Assembly (NCBI GenBank): GCA_026196875.1
Contig: JAPHTP010000081.1
Coordinates: 1-58,529 of the forward strand
Source: Kangiellaceae bacterium
GTDB taxonomy: Bacteria; Pseudomonadota; Gammaproteobacteria; Enterobacterales; Kangiellaceae
Length of the DNA stretch: 58,529 bases
Direction: 5' to 3'
A program made the position numbers and the translations under genes. The notes beneath the pieces were generated by a model that saw nothing but the letters and a program-made list of their open reading frames with translations, ran no database searches and was not told the origin of the DNA. Shown here in pieces: positions 45,563 to 54,686 of this stretch; position 1 is the first letter of the stretch, and each line of letters opens with the position of its first letter.

Positions 45563-47050
45563 ATGAAAGTTAAATCCCTGATACTCGCTCCACTTATACT
45601 TGCAACCAGTTTTGTATCTGCAAAAATTAACTTCACTAAACAGCAACTAGAAACCGACTTCAAAATTACCCATCCGGTAGAGTTTGCGGATCTCTTCGGC
45701 GAAGAGGACAAGCAATTGGTCGTATTTGGTGAAAATGACAAAAAACAAAGAGTTTTAGCAATTTACCGTATCGATAAAGAAAGTGGTAATTACCAACAAA
45801 TAAATAAGGTCGAAATTCCAGCGAGCTTTCTCGCTTATGATCTCTTACAAAATGGTGTAAAACAGAAGTTAATCTTCCAAAGCAGTCAGTCATTATCCGC
45901 ATTTGACTTAGGTAAAAACCAATTCATTGAATTTCGCCCGATTAGCTCAATTTATTTGAGACCAAAGGCTCAGTTCTTAGTCAAAAAAGATTTTATCCAG
46001 GATATTAATGGTGACGAGCTAGAGGATATCGTTATTCCAGACTTTAAAAGCGTAAATTTGTTTCTACAAAACTCTGAAGGGGACTTTATCGAGCAACGTT
46101 TGCCGATCCCACCAAAAATTCAAATGGACGACGACTCATCGACCTTTACAGAAACACCCTTGTTTTTCTCAGATCTAAACCAAGATAAAAAGAAAGATCT
46201 AATCGTCATACGCAATAAAGGACTAAAAGTATTCACTCAAAATGGCAATGGAACATTTGTCGAAAACGCTCACGACTTAAGCTTGCCGGTTGAAGTAAGC
46301 GCATTAAATTGGTGGGAAATTCGCGAATCGGATGGCCAACAAATTGATCAAAATAAGTTATCCCATAGAACCGTTCATAAAATCGAAGATATCAATAACG
46401 ATGATATCGCCGACCTTCTCGTCAGATTTAGCCAAAGCGAGGGGGTTTTAGACCGTCAAAATAATTATGAAATCTACCTTGGAAAAGTGGTTGAAGGCGA
46501 ACTCACCTATTCTGCAAAACCAGAAAACACAATTACCGCGGACGGGACTATCGGCGAGTTAAAGGTAGTCGATGTTGATGGCGATAAACGTTCGGAAATA
46601 ATGGTTTCCAGCTTTGATATTGGCGTCTCTCAAATCATTGGCGCGCTACTGTCCGGTAGTATTGACCAAGATGTTTATATATTTAAAATGGACGAACAGG
46701 ACAAATTTTCTGAGGACCCTCAGGTCGACAAAGAAGTCGAGCTTAGCTTTAGCCTATCGTCGGGTAAGAGTGGTCAGCCGGTGATTAAACTTGCCGATTT
46801 TGATGGAGATGGCCTTAAGGACTTGATGTTTTCTAGCGGCGAAAAGAGATTAAAAATCTTTCAAGGTAGTACTAAAGAGCGAATGTTCAAGCGACGTTCC
46901 TCAAAGATAAAAGTCAAGGTTCCCAAAGACGGTCAATTAGTCGATACTGCAGATATTAACAATGATGGCAAGCAAGACGTAGTCATTCGTTACGGCAGAC
47001 AAGATGATAAAGAACTCGGTAATAAGCTAGTATTACTAATAGCAAAGTAA
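45563..47050 (+). CDS. Secreted VCBS/FG-GAP repeat protein
   Basis: A 495-residue exported protein with a signal peptide (cleavage after FVSA near residue 20). At least six calcium-binding-like DxDxDG-type repeats are visible: DINGDELED, DLNQDKKKD, DINNDDIAD, DVDGDKRSE, DFDGDGLKD and DINNDGKQD. They are spread over the chain as in the blades of an integrin-like beta-propeller. Such proteins act on the cell surface or periplasm in adhesion or carbohydrate-related roles, but no specific function can be assigned. It is followed by a hairpin and a small membrane-protein gene. Confidence 0.82.
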   Translation: MKVKSLILAPLILATSFVSAKINFTKQQLETDFKITHPVEFADLFGEEDKQLVVFGENDKKQRVLAIYRIDKESGNYQQINKVEIPASFLAYDLLQNGVKQKLIFQSSQSLSAFDLGKNQFIEFRPISSIYLRPKAQFLVKKDFIQDINGDELEDIVIPDFKSVNLFLQNSEGDFIEQRLPIPPKIQMDDDSSTFTETPLFFSDLNQDKKKDLIVIRNKGLKVFTQNGNGTFVENAHDLSLPVEVSALNWWEIRESDGQQIDQNKLSHRTVHKIEDINNDDIADLLVRFSQSEGVLDRQNNYEIYLGKVVEGELTYSAKPENTITADGTIGELKVVDVDGDKRSEIMVSSFDIGVSQIIGALLSGSIDQDVYIFKMDEQDKFSEDPQVDKEVELSFSLSSGKSGQPVIKLADFDGDGLKDLMFSSGEKRLKIFQGSTKERMFKRRSSKIKVKVPKDGQLVDTADINNDGKQDVVIRYGRQDDKELGNKLVLLIAK

Positions 47051-47066
47051 GGTCATTAAAAAACAA

Positions 47067-47090
47067 TGGCCTCTTTCTCTTATGAGGCCA
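47067..47090 (+). promoter_or_regulatory. Hairpin that includes the ribosome-binding site of the next gene
   Basis: Perfect 7-bp inverted repeat TGGCCTC / GAGGCCA with a 10-base loop. The 3' arm contains the only Shine-Dalgarno-like sequence (GAGG, 47084-47087), 7 bases before the ATG at 47095. No T-run follows, so the hairpin is better explained as hiding the ribosome-binding site than as a terminator. Confidence 0.55.
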
Positions 47091-47094
47091 AATT

Positions 47095-47547
47095 ATGGAC
47101 TATTCAAAGTTTGATTATGACCAGCTAGTCGAAGCACTCAATACAATGGATAAAGAAGCCTATCCGGAAAACTATAAAACGCTAGTTTATGAACTTAATA
47201 ATTACTCAGCAGAAAGGCGTAAAAAACAAGAAATAGAAAATAAAACAAAGTCACTTAGTATCGGACAATTAAAGCAAAAGCTGAGTGCAACCGACGATCC
47301 GGTGCTCATCGAGTTGTTAAATCAAAAAATAACCTGCAAATTATGGCTTAGAAAAAAGCGACTAATTTGGTGGAAGTGGCTGTCACCGGGTATTATCGCC
47401 CTAATTGCGGGGATTGCAGTCCCTGGTAGCCTTAAACAGGTGATTTTACCTATTGGCCTGGTAGCGTTCATAGGGTGTTTTGTTATGGCATATAGGGCTA
47501 GCCGCAATTACCAAAAATCAGATCCTGCCCCTCAATTTACTAGCTAA
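47095..47547 (+). CDS. Small membrane protein with helical N-terminus
   Basis: A 150-residue protein of unknown family. Residues 1-75 are charged and probably helical (EALNTMDKEAYPENYKTLVY and ERRKKQEIENKTKSLS). Two hydrophobic helices at about 99-114 and 117-133 give a cytoplasmic domain followed by a membrane hairpin. The ribosome-binding site lies in the stem of a hairpin. Its 3' end overlaps the convergent RidA gene by 4 bases. Confidence 0.68.
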   Translation: MDYSKFDYDQLVEALNTMDKEAYPENYKTLVYELNNYSAERRKKQEIENKTKSLSIGQLKQKLSATDDPVLIELLNQKITCKLWLRKKRLIWWKWLSPGIIALIAGIAVPGSLKQVILPIGLVAFIGCFVMAYRASRNYQKSDPAPQFTS

Positions 47548-47927
47548 GCATCGCTCACAGCGTCAACCTCGGTTTCAACCAGCCACTCCGGATCAATAAA
47601 CCCCTTAACCTCGACAAATGTGCAGGCCGGTCTGATATCAGAAAAGAATTCTCCATGCGCTTTGGCAGCTTCTTCCCAGCGGCTAATGTCTTTGAGCATA
47701 ACTCGGGTGCGAATAACATCCTGCTTAGACCCGCCAATTTTTTCTATTGCGTCTATCGATAGTTCCAAGCAATAGCGCGTTTGTCGATAAAGGTCTCCTT
47801 TAAAAGCCGTCGCACCATCTTTAATTGGTGCGGTACCGGCAACAGCAATATGATTGCCGATCCGACATGCTCTTGAAAAACCGATAGGTGACTCCAGCGG
47901 CGAACCAGACGAAATATTCTTTCTCAT
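47544..47927 (-). CDS. RidA-family protein (YjgF/YER057c/UK114)
   Basis: A 127-residue RidA-superfamily protein. RidA enzymes hydrolyse reactive enamine/imine intermediates released by PLP enzymes. The family C-terminal signature is visible as RPACTFVEVKGFIDPEWLVETEVDAV, where the Arg that binds the substrate carboxylate is usual, and GFSRACRIGNHIAVAGTAPI is the N-terminal strand region. It resembles the Rid subfamilies rather than strict RidA. The PLP aminotransferase alaA follows 155 bases away, divergently, which suits a role in enamine control. Confidence 0.85.
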   Translation of the reverse strand: MRKNISSGSPLESPIGFSRACRIGNHIAVAGTAPIKDGATAFKGDLYRQTRYCLELSIDAIEKIGGSKQDVIRTRVMLKDISRWEEAAKAHGEFFSDIRPACTFVEVKGFIDPEWLVETEVDAVSDA

Positions 47928-48081
47928 AAAACCTCTCTTCTCAAGTAACTAGATTTAGACTAGCAAGAATGTTTCAATGAATAAAATTAAAAACTGATTC
48001 GCCAAACTTTCAGCTATTTGAAGAATTTGGTTCCACTCACTATGATTTACCCATAAATACATAGGGTTTAACTAATACACC

Positions 48082-49299
48082 ATGCAATCGATTGAACGAT
48101 CAAATAAACTTTCCGGCGTTTGTTATGATATCCGCGGACCAGTCCTGGAAGAGGCAAAACGTCTCGAAGAAGAAGGCCATAAGATTCTGAAGCTTAACAT
48201 TGGCAACCCAGCCCCGTTCGGCTTTGAAGCGCCGGACGACATTTTAAAAGATGTTATCCATAATCTCCCAACCGCGCAGGGCTATGGACCGTCCAACGGT
48301 TTATATTCTGCCAAAGTAGCCATCCATCAGTATTACCAAACTTATGGATTACTCGATATTTCGGTAGACGATATTTATGTCGGCAATGGGGTAAGTGAAT
48401 TAATTGTTATGGCGATGCAGGCGTTATTAAACGATGGTGATGAAATATTGGTGCCTTCACCAGATTACCCACTCTGGACAGCCGCAGTAAAACTTGCCGG
48501 TGGCAAACCGGTTCACTACATTTGCGATGAACAATCAGATTGGCTTCCTGATCTACAGGATATCGAAAATAAAATTACTTCGAAAACTCGCGCTATTGTA
48601 CTAATTAATCCTAATAATCCCACAGGAGCAGTTTATCCGAAGGAGTGTTTAGAGGCCATTACGGCACTCGCAAGGGTCCACAATCTAATTGTTTATAGCG
48701 ATGAAATTTACGACAAAATTTTGTACGAACAAGCAAAGCATATCCCAATTGCGACATTGAGTGATGATGTATTTATCGTTACTTTTGGCGGCCTATCTAA
48801 AAATTATCGAGTCGCCGGATTTCGCGTGGGCTGGATGATACTTACTGGTCCTCGTCGAATTGCCCAAGATTATATTGCGGGGCTGGATATGCTCTCCTCG
48901 ATGCGGCTTTGCGCAAATGTTCCTATGCAATACGCTATTCAAACCGCGCTAGGCGGCTACCAAAGCATCAATGATCTGATCGCAAAAGATGGGCGCCTTT
49001 ATCAGCAAATGGATAAATGCCACAAATTAATTAATGCTATTCCCGGACTAAGTTGTACCAGACCAAAGGGGGCAATGTATCTATTTCCTAAAATTGATAC
49101 CGAGCGCTTTTGTATTAAAGATGACGAACAGTTTGTATTAGATTTCTTACGTGAAAAACATGTTTTGCTCGTGCATGGCCGAGCATTTAACTGGGCGCAA
49201 CCGGATCACTTTAGAATTGTTTTCCTACCGAGAGAAGATGAGTTAGAGCAGTCGATAAATGCTTTGGGTGAATTTCTATCTTCGTATCGGCAGGTTTAG
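48082..49299 (+). CDS. alaA: Alanine-synthesising PLP aminotransferase
   Basis: A 405-residue class I/II aminotransferase that closely follows E. coli AlaA in length and sequence: it opens SNKLSGVCYDIRGPVLEEAKR and continues LKLNIGNPAPFGF (about 38-50). The PLP-binding Lys is in FGGLSKNYRVAGFR (about 240), preceded by the NPNNPTGAVY and YSDEIYDKILY signature. It makes alanine from pyruvate with glutamate as donor. It is divergent from the RidA gene. A palindromic extragenic element lies 80 bases after its stop. Confidence 0.94.
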   Translation: MQSIERSNKLSGVCYDIRGPVLEEAKRLEEEGHKILKLNIGNPAPFGFEAPDDILKDVIHNLPTAQGYGPSNGLYSAKVAIHQYYQTYGLLDISVDDIYVGNGVSELIVMAMQALLNDGDEILVPSPDYPLWTAAVKLAGGKPVHYICDEQSDWLPDLQDIENKITSKTRAIVLINPNNPTGAVYPKECLEAITALARVHNLIVYSDEIYDKILYEQAKHIPIATLSDDVFIVTFGGLSKNYRVAGFRVGWMILTGPRRIAQDYIAGLDMLSSMRLCANVPMQYAIQTALGGYQSINDLIAKDGRLYQQMDKCHKLINAIPGLSCTRPKGAMYLFPKIDTERFCIKDDEQFVLDFLREKHVLLVHGRAFNWAQPDHFRIVFLPREDELEQSINALGEFLSSYRQV

Positions 49300-49382
49300 A
49301 TCCACTTCGAATTCAAATAACCGCTAACCAATCTTAAAAATCAATTTACTAACTAACTTTTAGATAATTTTGGAGATTTTGT

Positions 49383-49403
49383 CCTCCCCTTTGAGAGGGG
49401 AGG
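49383..49403. repeat. Palindromic extragenic element, copy A
   Basis: CCTCCCCT / AGGGGAGG, 8-bp stem with a 5-base loop. Read on the minus strand the element and its flanks (CCTCT...CAAAGGGGAGGACAAAATCTCCAAAA) resemble copy B at 51956-51972. It sits between the convergent alaA and TPR genes and could also serve as a terminator. Confidence 0.55.
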
Positions 49404-49425
49404 GGCAAGAAGAGGAACTAGATAA

Positions 49426-50790
49426 TTACGATCCAATCGATGCAATAGACTGCTCAATCGCTTCTTGTTTACGCTTTTCGGTTTCCACGTACTGCAACCA
49501 TTGATTCGCCATTTTCTCTACTTTCTTTTGCTTCTTGGCTTTTTTAAACTCTATAATTGCTTTGTCAAATTGCTTCTTATTAAAGTATGCCATACCTAAA
49601 GCAACATTGATGTTACCCGGATTGTCCAGCTGCCCTTTGTTTTGTGCAGATCTGGCCGCTTTAATCGCATCGTCCCACTTTTCGAGATTAAGTAATATTT
49701 CTGCCAAGCGAGCGTCCATATTACCGTCTTCGCTTAAATCAGCGGCTTGTTTTAATACAGGGATCGCTTTTTCATCTTCTTTTGCGGTAGTCCAGGCTTG
49801 CGCCAGAAATCGCAACGTTTTGATATCCTTATCAAGGACGCCCTCGTTTAATTGCTCTGATAAAAGCTTGGCCGCTTTGTATGGTGTGCCATTAAAAAAA
49901 TAGAGTTGCGCTAACGTTTGAAAATCGTTTTTCTTAGTCACAAATCCTTGTTGATATGCTGCTTCCATTACAGCTAGTTGCTTTTCGGTTTGGTTGATTT
50001 CGCCATACATGTTAGCAAGCTCCACCCAGTACTTCGGTTTTCCATACAAACGAACAAGTTTTTCTGAAGCCTGGGTTACTTTGGCTGGTTGCTTTAGCTC
50101 AAAATGTAATGCTCTTTGCAGTACCAACCAATTCTCTTTTGGTGTCTTACCTGCTTTTTCAGCATCACTAACCGCAGAGCTAATCGCTTCAAGCGCATCA
50201 GCATATTTTTTCATCGCATAATAAGCGTTAGCCTTAAGTACTCTTACTTTTCCCGTTTCTTTGCCTTCTTTTAAAGCGGACCAACGGTCAATATATTGAA
50301 GACTCTGTGAGTACTTTTCTTGCTGCATTGATAATTGAGCCAAACTCAACAAAGTAGACAACTCTAAAGACTCAGGAATATTTTTAATTTCAACAACCTT
50401 TGCAAATGACTCTATTGCTTTGTTTGTTTTTTCGGCATCATAATAAATGAACCCATAAAAATTCCACATCATCGCACGCTCATATGAATTCATTGTGCTC
50501 GCTCTCTTTTGCAACTGGTCAAGAACCTGGATTCCCTCTGCCACTTTCCCATCATCGGCAAGTTTTTGAGCACGTGAAAGTTGACTATAAACTTTTTCCC
50601 TTAGAGCAGGCGTTTTACGTGTTTTCTTCTTTGCTGCGGGCTGAGCTGCGATTGCTTGATCCGAATAAAACCCGAATTGGCCCAAACCCGGAATTGCGCC
50701 AGGCATAGCCAATGCAAGAGCCAAGGTAGACTTGAGCAAGATAGACTTATTAAAAACAGACTTTACTTTTCTGAAATTTACTATTTTCAT
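49426..50790 (-). CDS. TPR-repeat protein of the TonB cluster
   Basis: 454 residues from the Met at 50790, which has GAGG 8 bases ahead (an upstream in-frame start at 50832 has none). A signal peptide (hydrophobic region about 18-32, LLKSTLALALAMPGAIPGL) sends it to the periplasm. The rest is a string of TPR-like helical repeats (for example YERAMMWNFYGFIYYDAEKT, KVRVLKANAYYAMKKYADAL and INVALGMAYFNKKQFDKAI). TPR proteins at this position in TonB clusters of marine gammaproteobacteria are thought to help energy transfer or receptor selection. Last gene of the minus-strand TonB operon, 75 bases after tonB. Confidence 0.83.
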   Translation of the reverse strand: MKIVNFRKVKSVFNKSILLKSTLALALAMPGAIPGLGQFGFYSDQAIAAQPAAKKKTRKTPALREKVYSQLSRAQKLADDGKVAEGIQVLDQLQKRASTMNSYERAMMWNFYGFIYYDAEKTNKAIESFAKVVEIKNIPESLELSTLLSLAQLSMQQEKYSQSLQYIDRWSALKEGKETGKVRVLKANAYYAMKKYADALEAISSAVSDAEKAGKTPKENWLVLQRALHFELKQPAKVTQASEKLVRLYGKPKYWVELANMYGEINQTEKQLAVMEAAYQQGFVTKKNDFQTLAQLYFFNGTPYKAAKLLSEQLNEGVLDKDIKTLRFLAQAWTTAKEDEKAIPVLKQAADLSEDGNMDARLAEILLNLEKWDDAIKAARSAQNKGQLDNPGNINVALGMAYFNKKQFDKAIIEFKKAKKQKKVEKMANQWLQYVETEKRKQEAIEQSIASIGS

Positions 50791-50864
50791 ATTAACCTCA
50801 CCGATCCGATGTCGGGACACCGCAAATAGCAAGTATCCTTCAGTGTTGCTAGAGTCCTTTAAAC

Positions 50865-51473
50865 TCAGCGATTCATTTTAAAGGTGATCTTGTTTTGCAC
50901 GCCGGCAACTTCTGTGGCAACCCCATCGATCACACGGGGTTTATATTTAAATTTTTTCGCGGCATCTTTGGCTGCCTGGTCAAAAACGCCTTGTGGTTGC
51001 GCTTCAACAACAACCGGATTTCTGACGGCCCCCAATTTAGTTACGGTAAACTCTACTATTACGTAGCCTTCTATGCCTCTTGATAATGCACGGCGAGGAT
51101 AAATAGGGGCTACCTTTACTATCGGTAAATATTCTCCATCACCAGAATCAAGTGCCAAACCACCATCTAATCCGGTATCAACAGAGAGGCTAGCAGCAAA
51201 TGTTAAAGCGCTACCGCTAGTATCTAGATCAGCTGATTCCATCTGTGGTTGCTCTAGTGGTGGCGGCGTATCTTCCGGTTTAGGCGGCTTTTTGGGTTTT
51301 CGATCCTTCTTTTGAATGCTCTCGTCTCGTTGAACTTCAACAAAGTCAAGTTGGCGCCTTTCTCGTTTTTCTTCAAAAGAAGCATCGCCACTTTCAATCA
51401 AAGCACGCATAGTGAAAAACAAAGCCGCAGTGACAACAAGAGCAATAACGACTGCGTTAACGTACTTCATCAA
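50865..51473 (-). CDS. tonB: TonB family energy transducer
   Basis: A 202-residue protein with one N-terminal membrane helix (ALVVTAALFFTMRALI, about 9-24), a Lys/Pro-rich periplasmic spacer (KKDRKPKKPPKPEDTPPPLE, about 54-73) and a TonB C-terminal domain (about 115-202) containing VAPIYPRRALSRGIEGYVIVEFTV. It carries the proton-motive-force signal from the ExbB/ExbD complex to outer-membrane receptors. Its start abuts the exbD stop, indicating tight coupling. It is shorter than E. coli TonB (239), like TonB2/TonB3 of Vibrio. Confidence 0.92.
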   Translation of the reverse strand: MMKYVNAVVIALVVTAALFFTMRALIESGDASFEEKRERRQLDFVEVQRDESIQKKDRKPKKPPKPEDTPPPLEQPQMESADLDTSGSALTFAASLSVDTGLDGGLALDSGDGEYLPIVKVAPIYPRRALSRGIEGYVIVEFTVTKLGAVRNPVVVEAQPQGVFDQAAKDAAKKFKYKPRVIDGVATEVAGVQNKITFKMNR

Positions 51474-51881
51474 CTAGTTCTCCGTCGCTAAGGAAACGTC
51501 GTATACACCTGCAGAACGGGCTGCATCCATGACTTTCACTAAGACATCCGTTGTTGCCTTTTCATCTGCTTGAATTACCACTGTACCTTGAGGATTTTCA
51601 GCGTGAAGACGCTCGATATTCGCCTGTACACGTTCAGGATCAATTCGACGTTTATCGATCCAGATTTCATTGGTTGGCGTAATCGCTACCAAAATATTTG
51701 CCTGTTCCTTCTTGGTCGCGGTTTTAGCTTCCGGCCGATTAACCTCAACGCCAGTTTGTTTCACAAATGAAGCGGTTACGATGAAAAAAATCAACATAAT
51801 AAATACAACGTCCAGCATAGGCGTCATATTGATCTCTGAATCGTCTTCTTCTTCAAAAACTTTTGCAAATGGTTGTCGCAT
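51474..51881 (-). CDS. exbD: ExbD biopolymer transport protein
   Basis: A 135-residue protein with the classic ExbD/TolR helix: INMTPMLDVVFIMLIFFIVTASF (about 17-39), where the Asp at about residue 24 is the proton-coupling acidic residue. A periplasmic domain follows (for example VVIQADEKATTDVLVKVMDAA, about 98-118). It partners with the two ExbB-type proteins encoded upstream. It directly precedes tonB. A palindromic extragenic element lies in the 113-base gap ahead of it. Confidence 0.93.
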   Translation of the reverse strand: MRQPFAKVFEEEDDSEINMTPMLDVVFIMLIFFIVTASFVKQTGVEVNRPEAKTATKKEQANILVAITPTNEIWIDKRRIDPERVQANIERLHAENPQGTVVIQADEKATTDVLVKVMDAARSAGVYDVSLATEN

Positions 51882-51955
51882 AACTTTCTCTACTTTTTCT
51901 ACATTCTTAATCGACTTCCTTCATTTAGTAAGTCGAAAAATATTAACTCTTTCAC

Positions 51956-51972
51956 CTCTCCCAAAAGGAGAG
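51956..51972. repeat. Palindromic extragenic element, copy B
   Basis: CTCTCC / GGAGAG with a CAAAA loop, followed by AGAACAAATTCTCAAAA. The core and flanks resemble copy A at 49383-49403 read on the opposite strand. It lies inside the TonB operon, between exbB and exbD. Confidence 0.5.
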
Positions 51973-51994
51973 AGAACAAATTCTCAAAACACTT

Positions 51995-52534
51995 CTAGTG
52001 ATCTAGTACTAACTTATCTTCCAACAACTCAGTTTCTCGTTTCGCGGTTCGCTTTAAATAGCTGGATGCAAAAACGCCAGATAGTGCCCCCACCATTCCA
52101 GCCATTGTTGGAATGGTGGCTTTGGAAACACCCGAAGCCATAGAACGCGCATTTCCAGTACCGGAAATGGTCATTACATTGAAAACTTCTATCATTCCGG
52201 TCACCGTACCCAGTAAACCAAGCAGCGGACATAAAGCCACCATCGCCTGGATCATTGGCAAAGATTTATTCAGTCGCACCTTTGCCCGGGAAATCATTGC
52301 CGCTCTGATTTGCTCTGCGTTCCACGAATTGCGATCAGGGCGTTGTTGCCATGCATTAATCACTGATTTACGGTATTTACGATAGCCAAACCACATAAAC
52401 GAGAGGCGCTCGATGATCAAAATCCACATTAGAAATATCAACACGCCGATGTAACTGAGCACTGGCCCACCCGTTTCTAAAAACGAGCGAATACCATCGA
52501 TTGCTTCAGTAATGAAATACACTGTTACGCTCAC
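51995..52534 (-). CDS. exbB: ExbB/TolQ-type proton channel protein (short)
   Basis: A 179-residue MotA/TolQ/ExbB family protein with three membrane helices: about 20-39 (LSYIGVLIFLMWILIIERL), then the pair around MIQAMVALCPLLGLLGTVTG (about 99-118) and TIPTMAGMVGALSGVFASSYL (about 142-162). The short charged cytoplasmic loop between helices 1 and 2 is typical. It is the second ExbB-like protein of this cluster, as in the Vibrio TonB2 system. Its ATG overlaps the stop of the longer ExbB gene by 4 bases. Confidence 0.92.
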   Translation of the reverse strand: MSVTVYFITEAIDGIRSFLETGGPVLSYIGVLIFLMWILIIERLSFMWFGYRKYRKSVINAWQQRPDRNSWNAEQIRAAMISRAKVRLNKSLPMIQAMVALCPLLGLLGTVTGMIEVFNVMTISGTGNARSMASGVSKATIPTMAGMVGALSGVFASSYLKRTAKRETELLEDKLVLDH

Positions 52535-53874
52535 TGCTCGGCTCGTTCAGCGATGATGCCGGCGCTTTGCTCTTGGAGGATATGGACGATGCCTTTACTG
52601 CGTGTATTGATCCAGGTGTAAAGTAAAGTCGTTGGAATAGCGACAACTAACCCAAGAACCGTAGTTACCAGTGCTTGAGAAATACCACCCGCCATAATGG
52701 TAGGGTCGCCAGCGCCAAACAGAGTAATCTTTTGGAAAGTAATAATCATACCGGTTACTGTCCCAAGAAGACCTAACAACGGTGCAACGACAGAAATAAT
52801 TTTGATAAAAGTAATACTGCGCGTGATTTTCGGGAGTTCCTTCAAGATCGCTTCACTTAATTTAAGCTCAAGAGTATCCACCGCAACATTTGGATATTTC
52901 TCTCTAACTTTAAGAATTCGACCTAGTGGATTGTTCTCGTTGATCCCGTCGCTCTTCAATTGGCGCTTAACTTTGCTTTCGATAATGAATAGCGCAATAA
53001 ATCTTTCAATCGAAATTAAAACTGCTAGAACACCTAAGGCTAGAATAATGTAACCTGGAATGCCTCCCTGATGAACTTGCTCTTCTGTTGTTGGTGCTTC
53101 AATAAGCAGCTCTAATAAACTGCCACGTGTTGGATCGAAGGCAAACCCTGTTAACTCACCACGATTATTTTGGATATCTTCTGCTGTTGAAGTAAATCGA
53201 CTGGATGGTTGAGCGGGCAAAGTAACCACAGACTTTGACTCTGGGTCGTATTTTAGATATTCACCATTGCTAACGATGTTAAATACCCCTACACGAATAA
53301 CTTCTTGCATTTGTTTCGGCCCTTCAGAAGGGATCACTTCAGTTTCGAATCGAGTAATTTTTCCCGACTCAACGATTTCTCGTTGCATCTCAAACCAAAC
53401 TCGCTCTATTTCTTCAATGGAGGCCAACTTAGACGAGGTCCCCATTTCTTGAGCTAGATTAGTTAAGAACTCTGCCCGGTCGGGATATTGGATCGACACA
53501 AGCGAGTTATCAATTTTACCGCTAGCGTCTCCCGCAACTTGTTGCAATACACCAAACAACTCTTTTAATGAGCCCAGGCGACTATCCAAAACCTTATTTA
53601 GATCCGCTAGCTTGCCTTCGTTGGTTTCATAGTCGGTTTCTAGCTTTTCAGACATAGCCAGCGCAGCATTCTTTTCATCAATTGCTTGCTTGAGCATCTT
53701 ATCTTGTTCCGCGCGCTTACCGATAAAAGCTTGTTCTCGTTGTTTGTTCTGTTGTGATTGCTTGTAGGTTCCCTGCTCAAGCTTTTTAAGCAAAGAATCT
53801 AAATTAACTTGTTCTGCTGCAAATAAAGAGGTTGCAAAGAGACTAAGTACTACGATACTGATTAACTTTTTCAT
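52531..53874 (-). CDS. Long ExbB-type protein with periplasmic coiled-coil domain (TtpC-like)
   Basis: A 447-residue protein. A signal peptide (MKKLISIVVLSLFATSLFA) is followed by a coiled-coil-rich periplasmic domain (about 25-260), then the TolQ/ExbB membrane part (about 270-447) with VAPLLGLLGTVTGMIITFQ and ISQALVTTVLGLVVAIPTTLLYTW. The same architecture is known in Vibrio TtpC, which is needed for TonB2 function and is thought to reach through the periplasm toward the receptor. It sits between the DUF3450 gene (17 bases upstream) and the short exbB gene (4-base overlap). Confidence 0.87.
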   Translation of the reverse strand: MKKLISIVVLSLFATSLFAAEQVNLDSLLKKLEQGTYKQSQQNKQREQAFIGKRAEQDKMLKQAIDEKNAALAMSEKLETDYETNEGKLADLNKVLDSRLGSLKELFGVLQQVAGDASGKIDNSLVSIQYPDRAEFLTNLAQEMGTSSKLASIEEIERVWFEMQREIVESGKITRFETEVIPSEGPKQMQEVIRVGVFNIVSNGEYLKYDPESKSVVTLPAQPSSRFTSTAEDIQNNRGELTGFAFDPTRGSLLELLIEAPTTEEQVHQGGIPGYIILALGVLAVLISIERFIALFIIESKVKRQLKSDGINENNPLGRILKVREKYPNVAVDTLELKLSEAILKELPKITRSITFIKIISVVAPLLGLLGTVTGMIITFQKITLFGAGDPTIMAGGISQALVTTVLGLVVAIPTTLLYTWINTRSKGIVHILQEQSAGIIAERAEQ

Positions 53875-53891
53875 TTCCGCTCTCTCTAACT

Positions 53892-54686
53892 TTATTTAGC
53901 TGAAATCATTGGAAGGTTTAACATATCCGGAGCCATTTGCTCACGTGCCATTTTGATACCATTGGCAATACGGGTTGAATATTGCGCCCCCAGCTCTTGC
54001 CACTGATTGGCTTCAATATTCCAAATTCCTTGAGATTTTTTATCAGGAGACTGGTAGTAAAAGGCGACTCGACCAACGCGTAGAAAATTGACAGGTTGAT
54101 CGACATCGTTTAGCTTGTGCATACCTTGGTACGCTTTAAGTGTACGACCGTAATCTAGCTCTATCTGATAAGCTTCTAACACTTGACGGAATTTCTCTGC
54201 GACTGATACATCTGCTCTATCCATAGTCGACTTTAACTTCTCAACTCGCTCTAGTCGGTCTTGTTTTTGGAAAGGAAGATCTATGTTGATGAACTCTTCA
54301 AGTCCAGCAATCATTCGCAGCATAAGAGGAGTAATTTGACGTTCAATGATACTGACTTTGTCAACCGAATCGTTAAGCCGTTGCATTTCTAACAGTTGGT
54401 TTTCAATCTGCTTTTGCATTTGTTTGTTATAGACTTGCAAACCGTCAGTTTCTTTATTGACTGTTTTGAACTGTTGCAACTTGCTATCAATTTGCTCAGC
54501 TAGACGGTCAATTTTTACCTGCGACTGAGCCGCAGACTGATTAATAGCAGAACTTTTCTCCACTACCGGTTCCAAAGTGTCTGCAAACACACTGTAGCTT
54601 AATGTGCCAGCGGCTAAGACTGTTGCGAGAAGCATTGAAGGAACTTTTCTTTCCCCAGCTTTCTTTGCTACAAGGTTTTTTTTCAT
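53892..54686 (-). CDS. DUF3450 family periplasmic coiled-coil protein
   Basis: A 264-residue exported protein (signal: SMLLATVLAAGTLSYSVFA, about 17-35). It has a long coiled coil (about 45-110) followed by the DUF3450 core: QITPLMLRMIAGLEEFINIDLPFQ, then REYQIELDYGRT-like sequence (here VLEAYQIELDYGRTLKAYQG) and LRVGRVAFYYQS. This family regularly heads gammaproteobacterial ExbB-ExbB-ExbD-TonB-TPR clusters, as here, but its molecular role is not established. First gene of the TonB operon, transcribed from the intergenic region 54687-55108. Confidence 0.88.
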   Translation of the reverse strand: MKKNLVAKKAGERKVPSMLLATVLAAGTLSYSVFADTLEPVVEKSSAINQSAAQSQVKIDRLAEQIDSKLQQFKTVNKETDGLQVYNKQMQKQIENQLLEMQRLNDSVDKVSIIERQITPLMLRMIAGLEEFINIDLPFQKQDRLERVEKLKSTMDRADVSVAEKFRQVLEAYQIELDYGRTLKAYQGMHKLNDVDQPVNFLRVGRVAFYYQSPDKKSQGIWNIEANQWQELGAQYSTRIANGIKMAREQMAPDMLNLPMISAK

